This document shows, piece by piece, positions 36,150 to 44,512 of a DNA stretch of 64,000 nt. The stretch covers positions 223,416-287,415 of the forward strand of contig NZ_FMWD01000006.1 of assembly GCF_900102855.1 (NCBI RefSeq), in the 5' to 3' direction. The position numbers were made by a program, and so were the translations under genes. Within the stretch, counting starts at the first letter, position 1. Every line of letters begins with the position of its first letter. Under the pieces are notes generated by a model that had not been told where the DNA came from, searched no databases, and saw only the letters and a list, made by a program, of their open reading frames with translations. The DNA comes from Thiohalomonas denitrificans. GTDB taxonomy: Bacteria > Pseudomonadota > Gammaproteobacteria > Thiohalomonadales > Thiohalomonadaceae.

Positions 36150-37169
36150 ATGCCTTTCCTGCTCGGGAAACTGCCACCCAACATCCTTGGCGAGCTGCTG
36201 GGCCGAATACCCCTCGACGATCCCGACATCGTTGTCGGCCCCGGGATCGGCATGGATTGCGCCGTATTGCGCTTTGGCGACCGGCTTCTGATCGCCAAGT
36301 CCGACCCGGTCACCCTCACAAGCGATGGACTCGGCCATTACCTGGTCTCGGTCAACGCCAACGACGTCGCAACCACCGGTGCCCGCCCCCGCTGGCTTCT
36401 GGTCACCCTGCTGTTACCCGAGCAAAAGTCGGACCTCGCCCTGGTGAGCGACCTGATGGATCAGATCAATCGCTCCTGCCGGGAACTCGGTATTGCCCTG
36501 GTGGGCGGGCATACGGAGATTACCTCGGGCCTCGACCGGCCCATTGCCGTCGGTGCACTACTGGGAGAGGTTGAAGAGGGGCAACTGATTACGCCCCGCG
36601 GGGCTCGCCCCGGCGATCGGATCCTGCTCACCAAAGGTGTCCCAATCGAGGGCACGGCGATCATTGGCCGGGAGATGGCAGAAGAGCTGACAAGAAAGCT
36701 GGGCAGCAAGGTCGCCGCTGCTGCACGGGCCTTCGCCCACCAGCCCGGAATCAGCGTCACGGCGGATGCCCGAATCGCCACCGCAGCCGCGCAAGTCACC
36801 GCCATGCACGACCCCACCGAGGGGGGACTGATCACGGCCCTGTGGGAACTTGCCGAAGCCAGTAACCGCCACCTTGCCGTCGACCCGGCAGCCGTTCCGA
36901 TCCCGGAACTGTCACGGCAAATCTGCAGCAGCATGAACATCGACCCGTTGGCGACCATCGCCTCGGGAGCGCTGCTGGTGACTGCAGCCCCGGAAGATGC
37001 CGCCCGCATCAAAGCGGCTCTCCTGTCGGAGGGGATCGCCTGTGCCGACATCGGTACGGTGGGCGAGGGTCCGGCAGGCCTGGAGCGGCTCACGAATGAT
37101 GGCTATGTGCCCTGGCCAATGCCCGAGCGCGACGAGCTGGCTCGTCTGTTGGAAAATCGGGGCGGCTAA
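36150..37169 (+). CDS. AIR synthase-like (HypE/ThiL superfamily) protein
   Basis: The 339-residue protein has the two-domain AIR-synthase/HypE fold: GPGIGMDCAVLRFGD at the ATP site, NANDVATTGARPRWLLVTLLLP, GGHTEIT, and in the C-terminal domain HDPTEGGLITALWELAEAS. HypE makes the cyano ligand of NiFe hydrogenase, and relatives without hyp genes are widespread with unknown substrates. No hyp genes are in the window, and the C-terminal reactive cysteine of HypE is absent (the end is LLENRGG). The ATG at 36150 has a poor ribosome site, so the start is uncertain. It follows the CMD gene on the same strand. Confidence 0.87.
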   Translation: MPFLLGKLPPNILGELLGRIPLDDPDIVVGPGIGMDCAVLRFGDRLLIAKSDPVTLTSDGLGHYLVSVNANDVATTGARPRWLLVTLLLPEQKSDLALVSDLMDQINRSCRELGIALVGGHTEITSGLDRPIAVGALLGEVEEGQLITPRGARPGDRILLTKGVPIEGTAIIGREMAEELTRKLGSKVAAAARAFAHQPGISVTADARIATAAAQVTAMHDPTEGGLITALWELAEASNRHLAVDPAAVPIPELSRQICSSMNIDPLATIASGALLVTAAPEDAARIKAALLSEGIACADIGTVGEGPAGLERLTNDGYVPWPMPERDELARLLENRGG

Positions 37170-37184
37170 TGCGCTCCTTTTCCC

Positions 37185-37547
37185 CTATTCGACCGGTTCG
37201 ATGGTCGACTCTTCAACGAGCGTGGGATAGAAGTAACCCATGCCAAAATCCGTATCGAGCTTGACGGTACCGGTGGCACGCACCCGGTCACCGACATTGG
37301 CCGTCTGCTGACTGGTGAAGGTCAGCGGTTCGGCCCCGGCCGGAGCGCCCTCGTCCTGAACGTGAACGAAATTGCGCTTCATGATGCCGTTGTTCACCTT
37401 CACCACTTCACCCACCACAGAGACCTGCTTGCCGCCAAGTTCCGAGCGGTTGGCATGCACATCGGCTATCGATAGGGTGTCGGCCAGCGCAGCCGAGGCA
37501 GAGAGAACTGCTGCGACGGCAAACACCAGGAAAGGCATCGATTTCAT
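37185..37547 (-). CDS. periplasmic OB-fold protein
   Basis: The 120-residue exported protein has a signal peptide cleaved after AALA (near residue 22). An OB-type beta barrel follows (GKQVSVVGEVVKVNNGIMKRNFVHVQDEG, then VGDRVRATGTVKLDTDFGMGYFYPTLVE). It resembles the nucleotide-binding OB-fold proteins found near cytochrome and sulfur genes. Ligand unknown. GAGG precedes the ATG. Confidence 0.8.
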   Translation of the reverse strand: MKSMPFLVFAVAAVLSASAALADTLSIADVHANRSELGGKQVSVVGEVVKVNNGIMKRNFVHVQDEGAPAGAEPLTFTSQQTANVGDRVRATGTVKLDTDFGMGYFYPTLVEESTIEPVE

Positions 37548-37719
37548 AAGGTATATCCTCGCTGGGGATCGAACCCCCTTCTACCACACTGACGCCAACG
37601 AGAGAAACCGGCTGCAGGTGATATCGAATACCTGAGGTCGCACGACCGGTCTGTCGACCTTGAAGTGCGCCAGACAGAGCGCCCGTCTTCCGGCCGCAAA
37701 TGGACTTTTGCTTTTGGGC

Positions 37720-37935
37720 AGCGTGACTCGCGAGCTTTGCAGGACATCCAGGCCCGGCTCGGAGAAGAGGCGGATTCACGAGGCGTGCAGGTCGATAAGA
37801 AATCCCCTAGCTGCGCGAGCCCTCAGCCACTTATACGGTCAATTTCGACTACAAAAACGGCCTTCTAAGTACAAAAGGATGAAGGATATCGTGAATTAAT
37901 GAATTGGTATCAATCGCTTACGCTGGTCCGACCCT
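37720..37935 (+). mobile_element. decayed 3' end of a RAYT element (copy A)
   Basis: The DNA is clearly related to the last 210 bases of the intact element at 43541-44474: the same CAGGACATCCAGGCCC stretch, the TCAGCCACTTATACGGTC block, AGTACAAAA, GATATCGTGAATTAATGA and the terminal TGGTCCGACCCT (37924-37935, a perfect match). The 5' transposase body is missing. The remaining 37548-37719 shows no gene. Confidence 0.85.
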
Positions 37936-38159
37936 AAAATTAATCCTCTCCCTAAAATTCCCTCGCCGCTGATAATCATCATGCTGAGTGAATACCTCGA
38001 CCTGCCCAGAGAACTCAAGCCCCATACCCTGCGCGCCAAACACTGTATCAAGCAGTCCAGCTAATCGCCCGCGTCAAACAGGCCGGCCAGCGTCCTCGTC
38101 CTTCGGCGAGTTCCGAGGGACGAGGTCACCAGTAAATCATTTACTGTGCCGTTACCTAT

Positions 38160-39239
38160 TTATGGGTCGGTGTAGGTGCCTGAGCTGCCCGCCGCCCAGC
38201 CATACATGTCTGCCGCCGTTACTTCGTCACCGCCGCTGACGCTACTTTCTCTCTCGCTGGCGGTGTTGAGATATCCACCGCTGACGCTGCTGGATTGCCC
38301 GCCGGCGTAATTAAAAGCTCCCCCGCTAATACTGCTGAAGTCCCCGTTGGCGGTATTGGTCTCTCCTCCGCTGACGCTGCTGTACTCCCCACTGGCGGTG
38401 TTCATTGCACCACCGCTGACGCTGCTGAAGTCCCCGCTGGCGGTGTGGTACCTTCCTCCGCTGACGCTGCTGTATTTTCCGCTGGAGGTGTTTCGCTCCC
38501 CACCACTGACGGAGGCATGCAAGCGATGAATGGCGTTGTTACTGCCGACCACGAGACCGCCATAACTGGAATAGCTGTTTTTAGACCCACCAACGATATT
38601 ATGAGAGCCGGACTTGTGACTTTGCGCCCAGGTTTTACCGGCATTCTCGCAACTGGTCGGATCAGCGTACGAACCGTCGCTGCAGATCGGATCCCCCGCA
38701 TCACGCGCGGCATCGTAGCCGACAATGAAGTTGCCCAGGCCGTTGATACTGTCGGTCTGCCCCGCGCCGTTGACCAGTTGCAGGTTGACGCCCATGAGGC
38801 GTACCAGCGGGCCGCGGTTGTCGGAAACGGTGTCCACCGTAAGATAGGGTTCCAGGTCCATGACATGGCTGTTGTTGATGCCGCTGATTTGGGAGTCATG
38901 CGTCGCGACCTCGCTTTCCAGTGTCGCGATGGTGGCGTTGGCATCATTCAGATCCGATTCCAGTTGCGTAATGGTGTCCTTGGCGGTATTGACCTCATTT
39001 TGCAAGGTGTCGACCGCCGCTTGCAGATCCGCGATCGCGTCCGCATTAGTTGTCGTGCGGGTGTCATTGTCGTTGACTTCCGTGGCGACAGCATCGAAGT
39101 TCGCGTTGACCTCGGCGGCGACCGCCGGGGTATCCGCCTGGAAGCTGTGCGGTACGCTGACCTGACCCGCACGGGCGGCATGCGACATCAACAAGAGTAT
39201 TACCCCGCAGGTAATCAACAGCGGTATAGGCTTGCTCAT
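38160..39239 (-). CDS. secreted YadA-head-like repeat protein without membrane anchor
   Basis: The 359-residue protein has a signal peptide ending AARA and a Gln/Asn/Asp-rich coiled-coil region (about residues 45-120). A middle domain with two cysteines follows, then seven to eight near-exact 15-residue repeats of the pattern SSVSGG-x-x-NTASG-x-x. These are the left-handed beta-roll repeats of trimeric autotransporter heads. It stops just after the repeats (SSGTYTDP), with no YadA anchor domain, so it is probably a secreted or surface-attached trimer. It follows the small lipoprotein gene by 28 bases. Confidence 0.85.
   Translation of the reverse strand: MSKPIPLLITCGVILLLMSHAARAGQVSVPHSFQADTPAVAAEVNANFDAVATEVNDNDTRTTTNADAIADLQAAVDTLQNEVNTAKDTITQLESDLNDANATIATLESEVATHDSQISGINNSHVMDLEPYLTVDTVSDNRGPLVRLMGVNLQLVNGAGQTDSINGLGNFIVGYDAARDAGDPICSDGSYADPTSCENAGKTWAQSHKSGSHNIVGGSKNSYSSYGGLVVGSNNAIHRLHASVSGGERNTSSGKYSSVSGGRYHTASGDFSSVSGGAMNTASGEYSSVSGGETNTANGDFSSISGGAFNYAGGQSSSVSGGYLNTASERESSVSGGDEVTAADMYGWAAGSSGTYTDP
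38220..38515 (-). repeat. tandem 45-bp repeats encoding beta-roll units
   Basis: About seven 45-base units sit in the 3' part of the preceding gene. On the plus strand each contains a version of CCGCTGACGCTGCTG. The units differ by scattered substitutions, so they are coding repeats under selection rather than slippage products. Confidence 0.85.
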
Positions 39240-39267
39240 GATTGCCCCTTTCTATTATTGAATTTAT

Positions 39268-39426
39268 TCAGTTCCAATGATCCTGGTCCCAGACCATCCG
39301 GTCCCAGTCGCTGCTACTTTCAACGGACGAGTTCTCATCACTGTCACCGCCGCCCCCACCGCCACAGGCGGCAAGTGCCACGGCAAACAGACCGCATACC
39401 AATAGTCGAATGAAGTTGCCACACAC
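39268..39426 (-). CDS. small Gly-rich lipoprotein
   Basis: A 52-residue precursor is read from a GTG at 39426 that follows AAGGGGG by about 8 bases. It has a lipoprotein signal ending AVALAAC, then six glycines and an acidic/Ser-rich tail ending in WDQDHWN. It may accompany the repeat protein downstream, in the same operon. The longer frame to 39522 is not supported by a ribosome site. Confidence 0.6.
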   Translation of the reverse strand: MCGNFIRLLVCGLFAVALAACGGGGGGDSDENSSVESSSDWDRMVWDQDHWN

Positions 39427-39599
39427 AAATGTTACCCCCTTGTTGTCCTGATGGTTGAATCCGGCCTGATATTGCGTACACCGGTTCCCTGCCCGGCACG
39501 AACAATCGCGCGGGAGAACCATGCGGGACGCTATCCCGATCGAACTAACCCGGGGTGGCAGCCCTTATCACGATCCAATTTCCCCACCAAACACCCCGT

Positions 39600-40426
39600 C
39601 TACCAGCAACTTTCAGCCGCGGTATCGTCGTTAAGTGCCCATACCTCGTCGCCGGTTATGAACACCGTTCCATTTGCGTACCCTATCGGTCCCTTGCTGG
39701 CCCCGTCGGTGAAAATGGCCGTAGTCCACTTTTTGTCACCGTTCAACGGATCGAAGCCATAGAGGAACGTCTTGAGACTCTCGCTTGCCGCCAGGTAAAC
39801 GGTGTCGCCGACCACGATGGGGACGCCGTTGGTCACGGGGTAGGTTGGCAGGTTGTTGCCGGATTCGGGGTCTTCGTACCACAGGTCCCCCGAGTCCCAC
39901 AGCTGTGTCCCGTCCTCGGCGTCGAACGCTACGAGCGCGAAGCTATCCCTGACGATATAAACTCCCTGATCGGTCACCGCCATCGCATCGGATTGCACGC
40001 CGTCGGGTAGAACCACGTCGATGACTTCGGTCCTGCTCTGCAGATCGAACGCGCGGAGGCGGTGTTCGGCGCTGGAGTATCCGCTATCGGCCACGACGTA
40101 GTAGAGTTTCCCGTTCGCGACAACCGGGTCGGTTTTCACCAGGTAGAAAAACCCGCCTGAGACATCCTCGCGCCAGTTTTGCGTGGGTCCGGACAGGTCC
40201 ACGAAGTAGACGTAGAGATGTGAATCATCCGGAGCCAGGTAGTAGGCGATACCGTTGTCGATGGTGACCACTCCGGAGGGTGCGTTGTAGTTTATGGATG
40301 AATCCGTCGTGTCCACGGGGTGCTCCCACTTCACCGTGCCGGCCACGGCGCGTCGAGGGCGACGAGGTGACCACTTGTGAGCAGGTACAGCCGGATCGTG
40401 CCCAGTTTATTGGAATCACATTTCAT
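39600..40426 (-). pseudogene. frameshifted PQQ-like beta-propeller protein
   Basis: A good start (GGGAGC then ATG at 40426) opens a frame reading LYLLTSGHLVALDA and stops about 30 codons in. The propeller continues in the next frame from 40346 (AGTVKWEHPVD) for 248 residues, with typical blades (FYLVKTDPVVANGKLYYV, LVAFDAEDGTQLWDSG, YGFDPLNGDKKWTT). One frame change near 40340-40355 joins them. No signal peptide is seen, so the 5' end may also be truncated. The short frame alone could still be translated from a GTG at 40346. Confidence 0.7.
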
Positions 40427-40564
40427 GTTGATGCTCCCTTTTTCATTTTGCTGGTGCGTTCGGGCGCACTCACGAATGCCGGCCCAGCCGGACCAGTGCT
40501 ATACCTGTGGGTTGCTTATGTCGGCGGCTCGGCGAACGATCCCGCGTTCGCCGAGCCCAGTCTG

Positions 40565-41578
40565 CTATGGGGTGGCAGTCAGGAAGTCGTTACAGGTCTG
40601 GAACTCAGCGGTGTAACCATCGGGACCAATCACCTGCACCTCATGGGGATCCGGCGCGTCGTCGCCGAAGTAAACGGCCACTTCAGTGTTGTCCGCACCG
40701 GTTACCGTGATGGAACCACCATCCGGGCACACTTCTCCCGAATCGCCGTAAAGGGATTCATTATTCTCATCAACCGGATAGCTGAGGTCTTCGGCACTCA
40801 ACAAAAGGGTGCCCTCGCCGTCGGGCGATTCGAAGCTCCCGCCCACGGTTACCGTATTGGAATAGTTGGAGTAAGTGCTTCCACTGACGGTATAGGAAAA
40901 GGAATTGCGGACCGAAGCGTCTGCATTGAGCGAGAAGTCGGCGCCCGTGTCGCACTCCACCGAGAAACCGTGATCGGAAGTAGTCCCGTATTCGAATACG
41001 AACAGGTAATCACCATCAGGCAGGGTGTCTGGCATCTCGGTGTAGATCCTCCAGCCGAATGCGCCCTCGAAACTGCACCCATTGCCCGTGAAGGCGCCAT
41101 TATCCGTTTCGATTAAACTCTCGATACCACCATTGGGAAACTCATCCCACTCGCCGACCGTAAGCACCATCACGCCATTGAAAGGCTCGCTACCGCCTGT
41201 ATCGCAATTAGTGGCAACATATTCGATAGTGGAACTTCCACTGGTATTGTTTAACGCGGTGGCTTCGAGAGTACCGCCACCTGGACAATCCGCGGAAACG
41301 ACACTGGTCCTGGCTATTTTCTCCTCGGCATCACCGGAAATACTGGCAAGCTCGTCTGTGGCGCTACTCAATTCATCACCGGCAGAGCCCGCACCACCGG
41401 CGCCACGAGTGGCTTCCTGGGCGGCAGCAAGAGCGTTGTCATCGGTGACTTTAGCAGTTGCATCCGTGCCGCCACCACTGTCCATATCGGTATCATCCCC
41501 GCCACTGCTTCCGCCACCACAGCCGTGCAGCCCGAGTAGCAACAAGGGAAACAGCATCAAGTATGATTTTTTTTGCAT
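40565..41578 (-). CDS. large exported lipoprotein, unknown
   Basis: The 337-residue precursor has a lipoprotein signal (LLLLGLHGC), a Gly/Ser/Asp spacer, then an Ala-rich stretch and a Cys-containing beta-rich domain. Paired cysteines (ADCPGGG/TNC, GNGC/ECDT, EVCPDGG/QTCND) suggest disulfides. The start at 41578 follows GGAG by 6 bases; the ATG at 41590 sits against AGGAG and is too close. I do not recognise the family. It shares the Gly-rich spacer style of its neighbours. Confidence 0.75.
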   Translation of the reverse strand: MQKKSYLMLFPLLLLGLHGCGGGSSGGDDTDMDSGGGTDATAKVTDDNALAAAQEATRGAGGAGSAGDELSSATDELASISGDAEEKIARTSVVSADCPGGGTLEATALNNTSGSSTIEYVATNCDTGGSEPFNGVMVLTVGEWDEFPNGGIESLIETDNGAFTGNGCSFEGAFGWRIYTEMPDTLPDGDYLFVFEYGTTSDHGFSVECDTGADFSLNADASVRNSFSYTVSGSTYSNYSNTVTVGGSFESPDGEGTLLLSAEDLSYPVDENNESLYGDSGEVCPDGGSITVTGADNTEVAVYFGDDAPDPHEVQVIGPDGYTAEFQTCNDFLTATP

Positions 41579-41819
41579 AGGGTTCTCCATCTCCTGCGAT
41601 TACCGAATTCATCCCGCTGCAAAGACACCGAAGCTCATTCGACTCGGTATTTCATTTCCTGTCTTCGCGCTTCAGTTCACTCCTGCCATACCATGGAAAC
41701 CCTGGTAGTTGGCGCATGGGAGCCGTGCGGGCCGTCAATGGACGAAGTTAGCGTTCAGAAGGGGGGAGGTATTGTAAAAATCGGACAGATCTGGACTTGC
41801 GTAGCGCGGAAACTTGGAG

Positions 41820-41843
41820 GTGTGGCCGCGAACGCGGCCACAC
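41820..41843. terminator. perfect palindrome after the AraC gene
   Basis: GTGTGGCCGCG-AA-CGCGGCCACAC is a perfect 11-bp stem with a two-base loop, ending 4 bases from the AraC stop. There is no T run, so it may be a factor-assisted terminator or an operator-like site. Confidence 0.55.
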
Positions 41844-41847
41844 AAGT

Positions 41848-42690
41848 TCAGCCGGATAGCGATGCCGCCCGGCCAAGATAGTTCTTCAGAAACGGATCCG
41901 GGTGGTGCAGGAAAGCGAGCGGATTGGTGCCGATCAGCCGCTGGAAGTCATGGATAAAGTGTGCCTGGTCGTAGTAGCCACAGCGTAACGCTGCTTCCTG
42001 CAACCCCTCGCTGTTTTGTGTCAGCATATGCGTGACTACCCGATTGATCTGCACGATCTTTGCAAACGGCTTGGGGCCCACTCCCACAGTCCTGACGAAT
42101 TGCCGGTACATCTGCTTGGGGGTCCAATGACACCGCTTGGCAAGATCTTCCATCCTGATACAACCATCAGACTGCTCGATCAAGGCTACTGCATGGTCGA
42201 CCCGTGGAGTTTCCACCGCATCCTCCACAAAGCGCGAGAGGAAGCACTCTAGCGTGTTGATCTTGTTGGTGACCTCCACCTGCGCGGGAAGCGTCTCAAG
42301 CAATTCGCCACCATCGGGAGCAATTTCAAGAAAGTCGGTGATGCAATCGGTAAAGGTACTGCAGACCCGTTTAAAGAGCCGATAAAACCCGGTGGGCTGA
42401 AACTCAATGCCTAACAGCTCGCTGTTCTGCGCAGTTTCCGCAACGGGCATTTCGTTCTTCAACTGTCCACCAACAAACAACTCAGGACATCGACTCCAGC
42501 AAACATCAGAGAAACTCATCCGCATCGGGGCATTGTAAACGTGGGTGATGTAATGCGCTCCGGTGGGCGGGACAGCAATGGTGGTGGAAGCACCCTCGGG
42601 ACCGTAGCTGTGCAGAATCCGGCGAACAAACGGAAGGAGATATTTCGAAGGAGGGTATTCCTGATGGCACAATTGGGGTTCATCTTCCAT
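41848..42690 (-). CDS. AraC-family transcriptional regulator
   Basis: The 280-residue protein has a beta-rich N-terminal sensing domain and a C-terminal AraC DNA-binding domain of two helix-turn-helix units (MEDLAKRCHWTPKQMYRQFVRTVGVGPKPF, then LQEAALRCGYYDQAHFIHDFQRLIGTNPLAF). These include the conserved GYYDQAHFIHDF signature. The start at 42690 follows GGAG; 42708 is possible. It lies divergent from nnrU, with a short intergenic space, so it may control nnrU or the lipoprotein genes (inference). Confidence 0.88.
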   Translation of the reverse strand: MEDEPQLCHQEYPPSKYLLPFVRRILHSYGPEGASTTIAVPPTGAHYITHVYNAPMRMSFSDVCWSRCPELFVGGQLKNEMPVAETAQNSELLGIEFQPTGFYRLFKRVCSTFTDCITDFLEIAPDGGELLETLPAQVEVTNKINTLECFLSRFVEDAVETPRVDHAVALIEQSDGCIRMEDLAKRCHWTPKQMYRQFVRTVGVGPKPFAKIVQINRVVTHMLTQNSEGLQEAALRCGYYDQAHFIHDFQRLIGTNPLAFLHHPDPFLKNYLGRAASLSG

Positions 42691-42947
42691 TTTCGCGCTC
42701 TCCGGCATGTCTGCGACCTGCTGTTAGTCTCCAATCGGTGGTTGCAATATCTACTTGCAATGGGCCTTTTCTATCACACCCACGCCGATGAAAAAATGTC
42801 GACACAACCTTGAGGTTTCATGGTGAATCCTCGTCGACCCTTCAATGAGATCGATCCTGGAGGCCAATCGGGGTGACAATTCCGCAGCTCGGAGCGAAGC
42901 TGTAGAGAAGGACATCAGGAAGTACAAGCCGCACAGGAGCTACCCGC

Positions 42948-43520
42948 ATGCTGATATTCATTGCAGGTCTCATACTGTTTTTTGTCCCGCACACGGTCTC
43001 TATCGTCAATGAACCGTGGCGCAACCGTATGGCCGAACGTCTGGGCGAACCAATCTGGAAGGGTATCTACTCGATTATCGCCATCGTTGGTCTGGTACTG
43101 ATCATCCAGGGCTACGGCATGGCCAGGACGGACCCGACCATCCTCTATCTACCGCCGCTGTGGGCAAACCATCTCAACTGGTTGCTGATGCTCCCGATCT
43201 TTCCCCTGCTGATCGCCACTTATGCCCCCGGGCACATCCGGGCCCTCACCCGACACCCGATGCTGTGGGCGACCATCATCTGGGCCGGCGGCCATCTGCT
43301 CGCCAACGGCATGCTTGCCGACCTGCTGCTGTTCGGAACCTTTTTCATCTGGGCCGTCGCCGACCTCATCTCCATGCGTCGACGCATCCAGCGCCCGTTA
43401 CCCGAACTGCCCGCCACAGCGGCCAACGACATCATCGCCGTGGTGGGCGGGCTCGGCATCTACGCCGCCTTCCTGTTCGGCCTGCACGGCTGGCTCATCG
43501 GTGTACCGCTGATGGGTTGA
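42948..43520 (+). CDS. nnrU: NnrU-family membrane protein
   Basis: The 190-residue protein has about six hydrophobic segments and matches NnrU: MLIFIAGLILFFVPHTVSIV at the start, then GYGMARTDPTILYLPP, and the histidine motifs APGHIRALTRHPMLWATIIWAGGHLLANG. The family is tied to nitric oxide/nitrite metabolism and is related to isoprenylcysteine methyltransferase-type membrane folds. AGGAG precedes the ATG. Confidence 0.9.
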   Translation: MLIFIAGLILFFVPHTVSIVNEPWRNRMAERLGEPIWKGIYSIIAIVGLVLIIQGYGMARTDPTILYLPPLWANHLNWLLMLPIFPLLIATYAPGHIRALTRHPMLWATIIWAGGHLLANGMLADLLLFGTFFIWAVADLISMRRRIQRPLPELPATAANDIIAVVGGLGIYAAFLFGLHGWLIGVPLMG

Positions 43521-43540
43521 GCACCGGTTCAAAGACAAAG

Positions 43541-44474
43541 AGGGTCGGACCAAGCCAACCTGCTGATCAGACACCAAAACCTCGGATTTTTGTGGTAGAT
43601 TTCAGCCTTAAACGCCCCATTTTGTCCCCAAAAACAGCTTTCCAGGGAGGGAGCTTATGCCGCGCGCTAGTCGTCATTATCTGCCCGGACTGATCTGGCA
43701 CGTTACACATCGCTGTCACAAGAGAGAATTCCTGCTCAAGTTTGCCCGAGACCGACGACTTTGGCGGAGCTGGCTATTCGAGGCACGCAAGCGCTACGGC
43801 CTTTGCGTGCTGAACTACGTTGCCACGTCCAACCACATACACCTCCTCATTCGAGATCAGGGCAAGGGAGAGATTGCCCGCTCGCTGCAGCTCATCGCCG
43901 GTCAGACAGCGCAGGCTTTCAACCGCCGCAAGGCGCGCAAAGGAGCCTTCTGGGAGGACCGCTATCATGCGACCGCCGTTCAAACTGGCGAGCATCTGGC
44001 TCGCTGCCTTGCCTACATCGATCTGAACATGGTACGTGCCGGTGCGGTATCGCATCCGTCGGAGTGGGAAGTGAGCGGCTACCGCGAGATCCAATCGCCC
44101 CCGACTCGCTATCGGATCATCGACGGAGTTGCGTTACAGAAATCGCTGGAGATCAAACAAATGAACACCTTGCGGCAGCACCAGCGTGAGTGGATTGAGC
44201 AGGCGCTGCGGCAATCCAGTCTCTCCCGCGATGCCCGCTGGTCAGAAAGCCTGACTGTGGGCAGCGAGCTCTTTGTGCAGGACATCCAGGCCCAGCTCGG
44301 AGCAGAGGCGCATTCACGGAGCGTGCAAGTCGATAGAGAATCCGCTTGGCTGCGCGAACCCTCAGCCACTTATACGGTCGATTTCGACGACGAAAACAGC
44401 CTTCTAAGTACAAAACAGCGGAGGATATCGTGAATTAATGAGTTCGAATCAAGTCGTTACTGTGGTCCGACCCT
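43541..44474 (+). mobile_element. RAYT element with 12-bp terminal inverted repeats
   Basis: The element is bounded by AGGGTCGGACCA (43541-43552) and its exact reverse complement TGGTCCGACCCT (44463-44474). It is 934 bases long and holds the transposase gene 43657-44433. The same right end recurs at 37924, 45504 and, with one mismatch, 45631. No target-site duplication could be confirmed by eye. Confidence 0.8.
43657..44433 (+). CDS. REP-associated tyrosine transposase (RAYT, Y1_Tnp)
   Basis: The 258-residue protein has the Y1_Tnp fold of the IS200/IS605-related family. It shows IWHVTHRCHKREFLL, the HUH motif in NHIHLL and GAFWEDRYHATAV with AYIDLNMVRAG, which contains the catalytic-tyrosine region. 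RAYTs cut and join single-stranded REP-type hairpins. The C-terminus ends in the conserved SATYTVDFDDENSLLSTK, which is what survives in the two decayed copies. Confidence 0.93.
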   Translation: MPRASRHYLPGLIWHVTHRCHKREFLLKFARDRRLWRSWLFEARKRYGLCVLNYVATSNHIHLLIRDQGKGEIARSLQLIAGQTAQAFNRRKARKGAFWEDRYHATAVQTGEHLARCLAYIDLNMVRAGAVSHPSEWEVSGYREIQSPPTRYRIIDGVALQKSLEIKQMNTLRQHQREWIEQALRQSSLSRDARWSESLTVGSELFVQDIQAQLGAEAHSRSVQVDRESAWLREPSATYTVDFDDENSLLSTKQRRIS

Positions 44475-44512
44475 GGCCACGTCTGGCCACAGTCTGAGTT
44501 CGGGCTCACGGG

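Noticed and set aside
37556..37575. T-arm-like sequence (GGTTCGATCCC on the minus strand) suggesting a tRNA or att site
   Set aside because: No acceptor stem, anticodon arm or CCA could be built around it; chance similarity.
38220..38515. Regular 45-bp repeats considered as a CRISPR array
   Set aside because: They are in frame and encode the YadA-head repeat SSVSGG..NTASG; there are no unique spacers.
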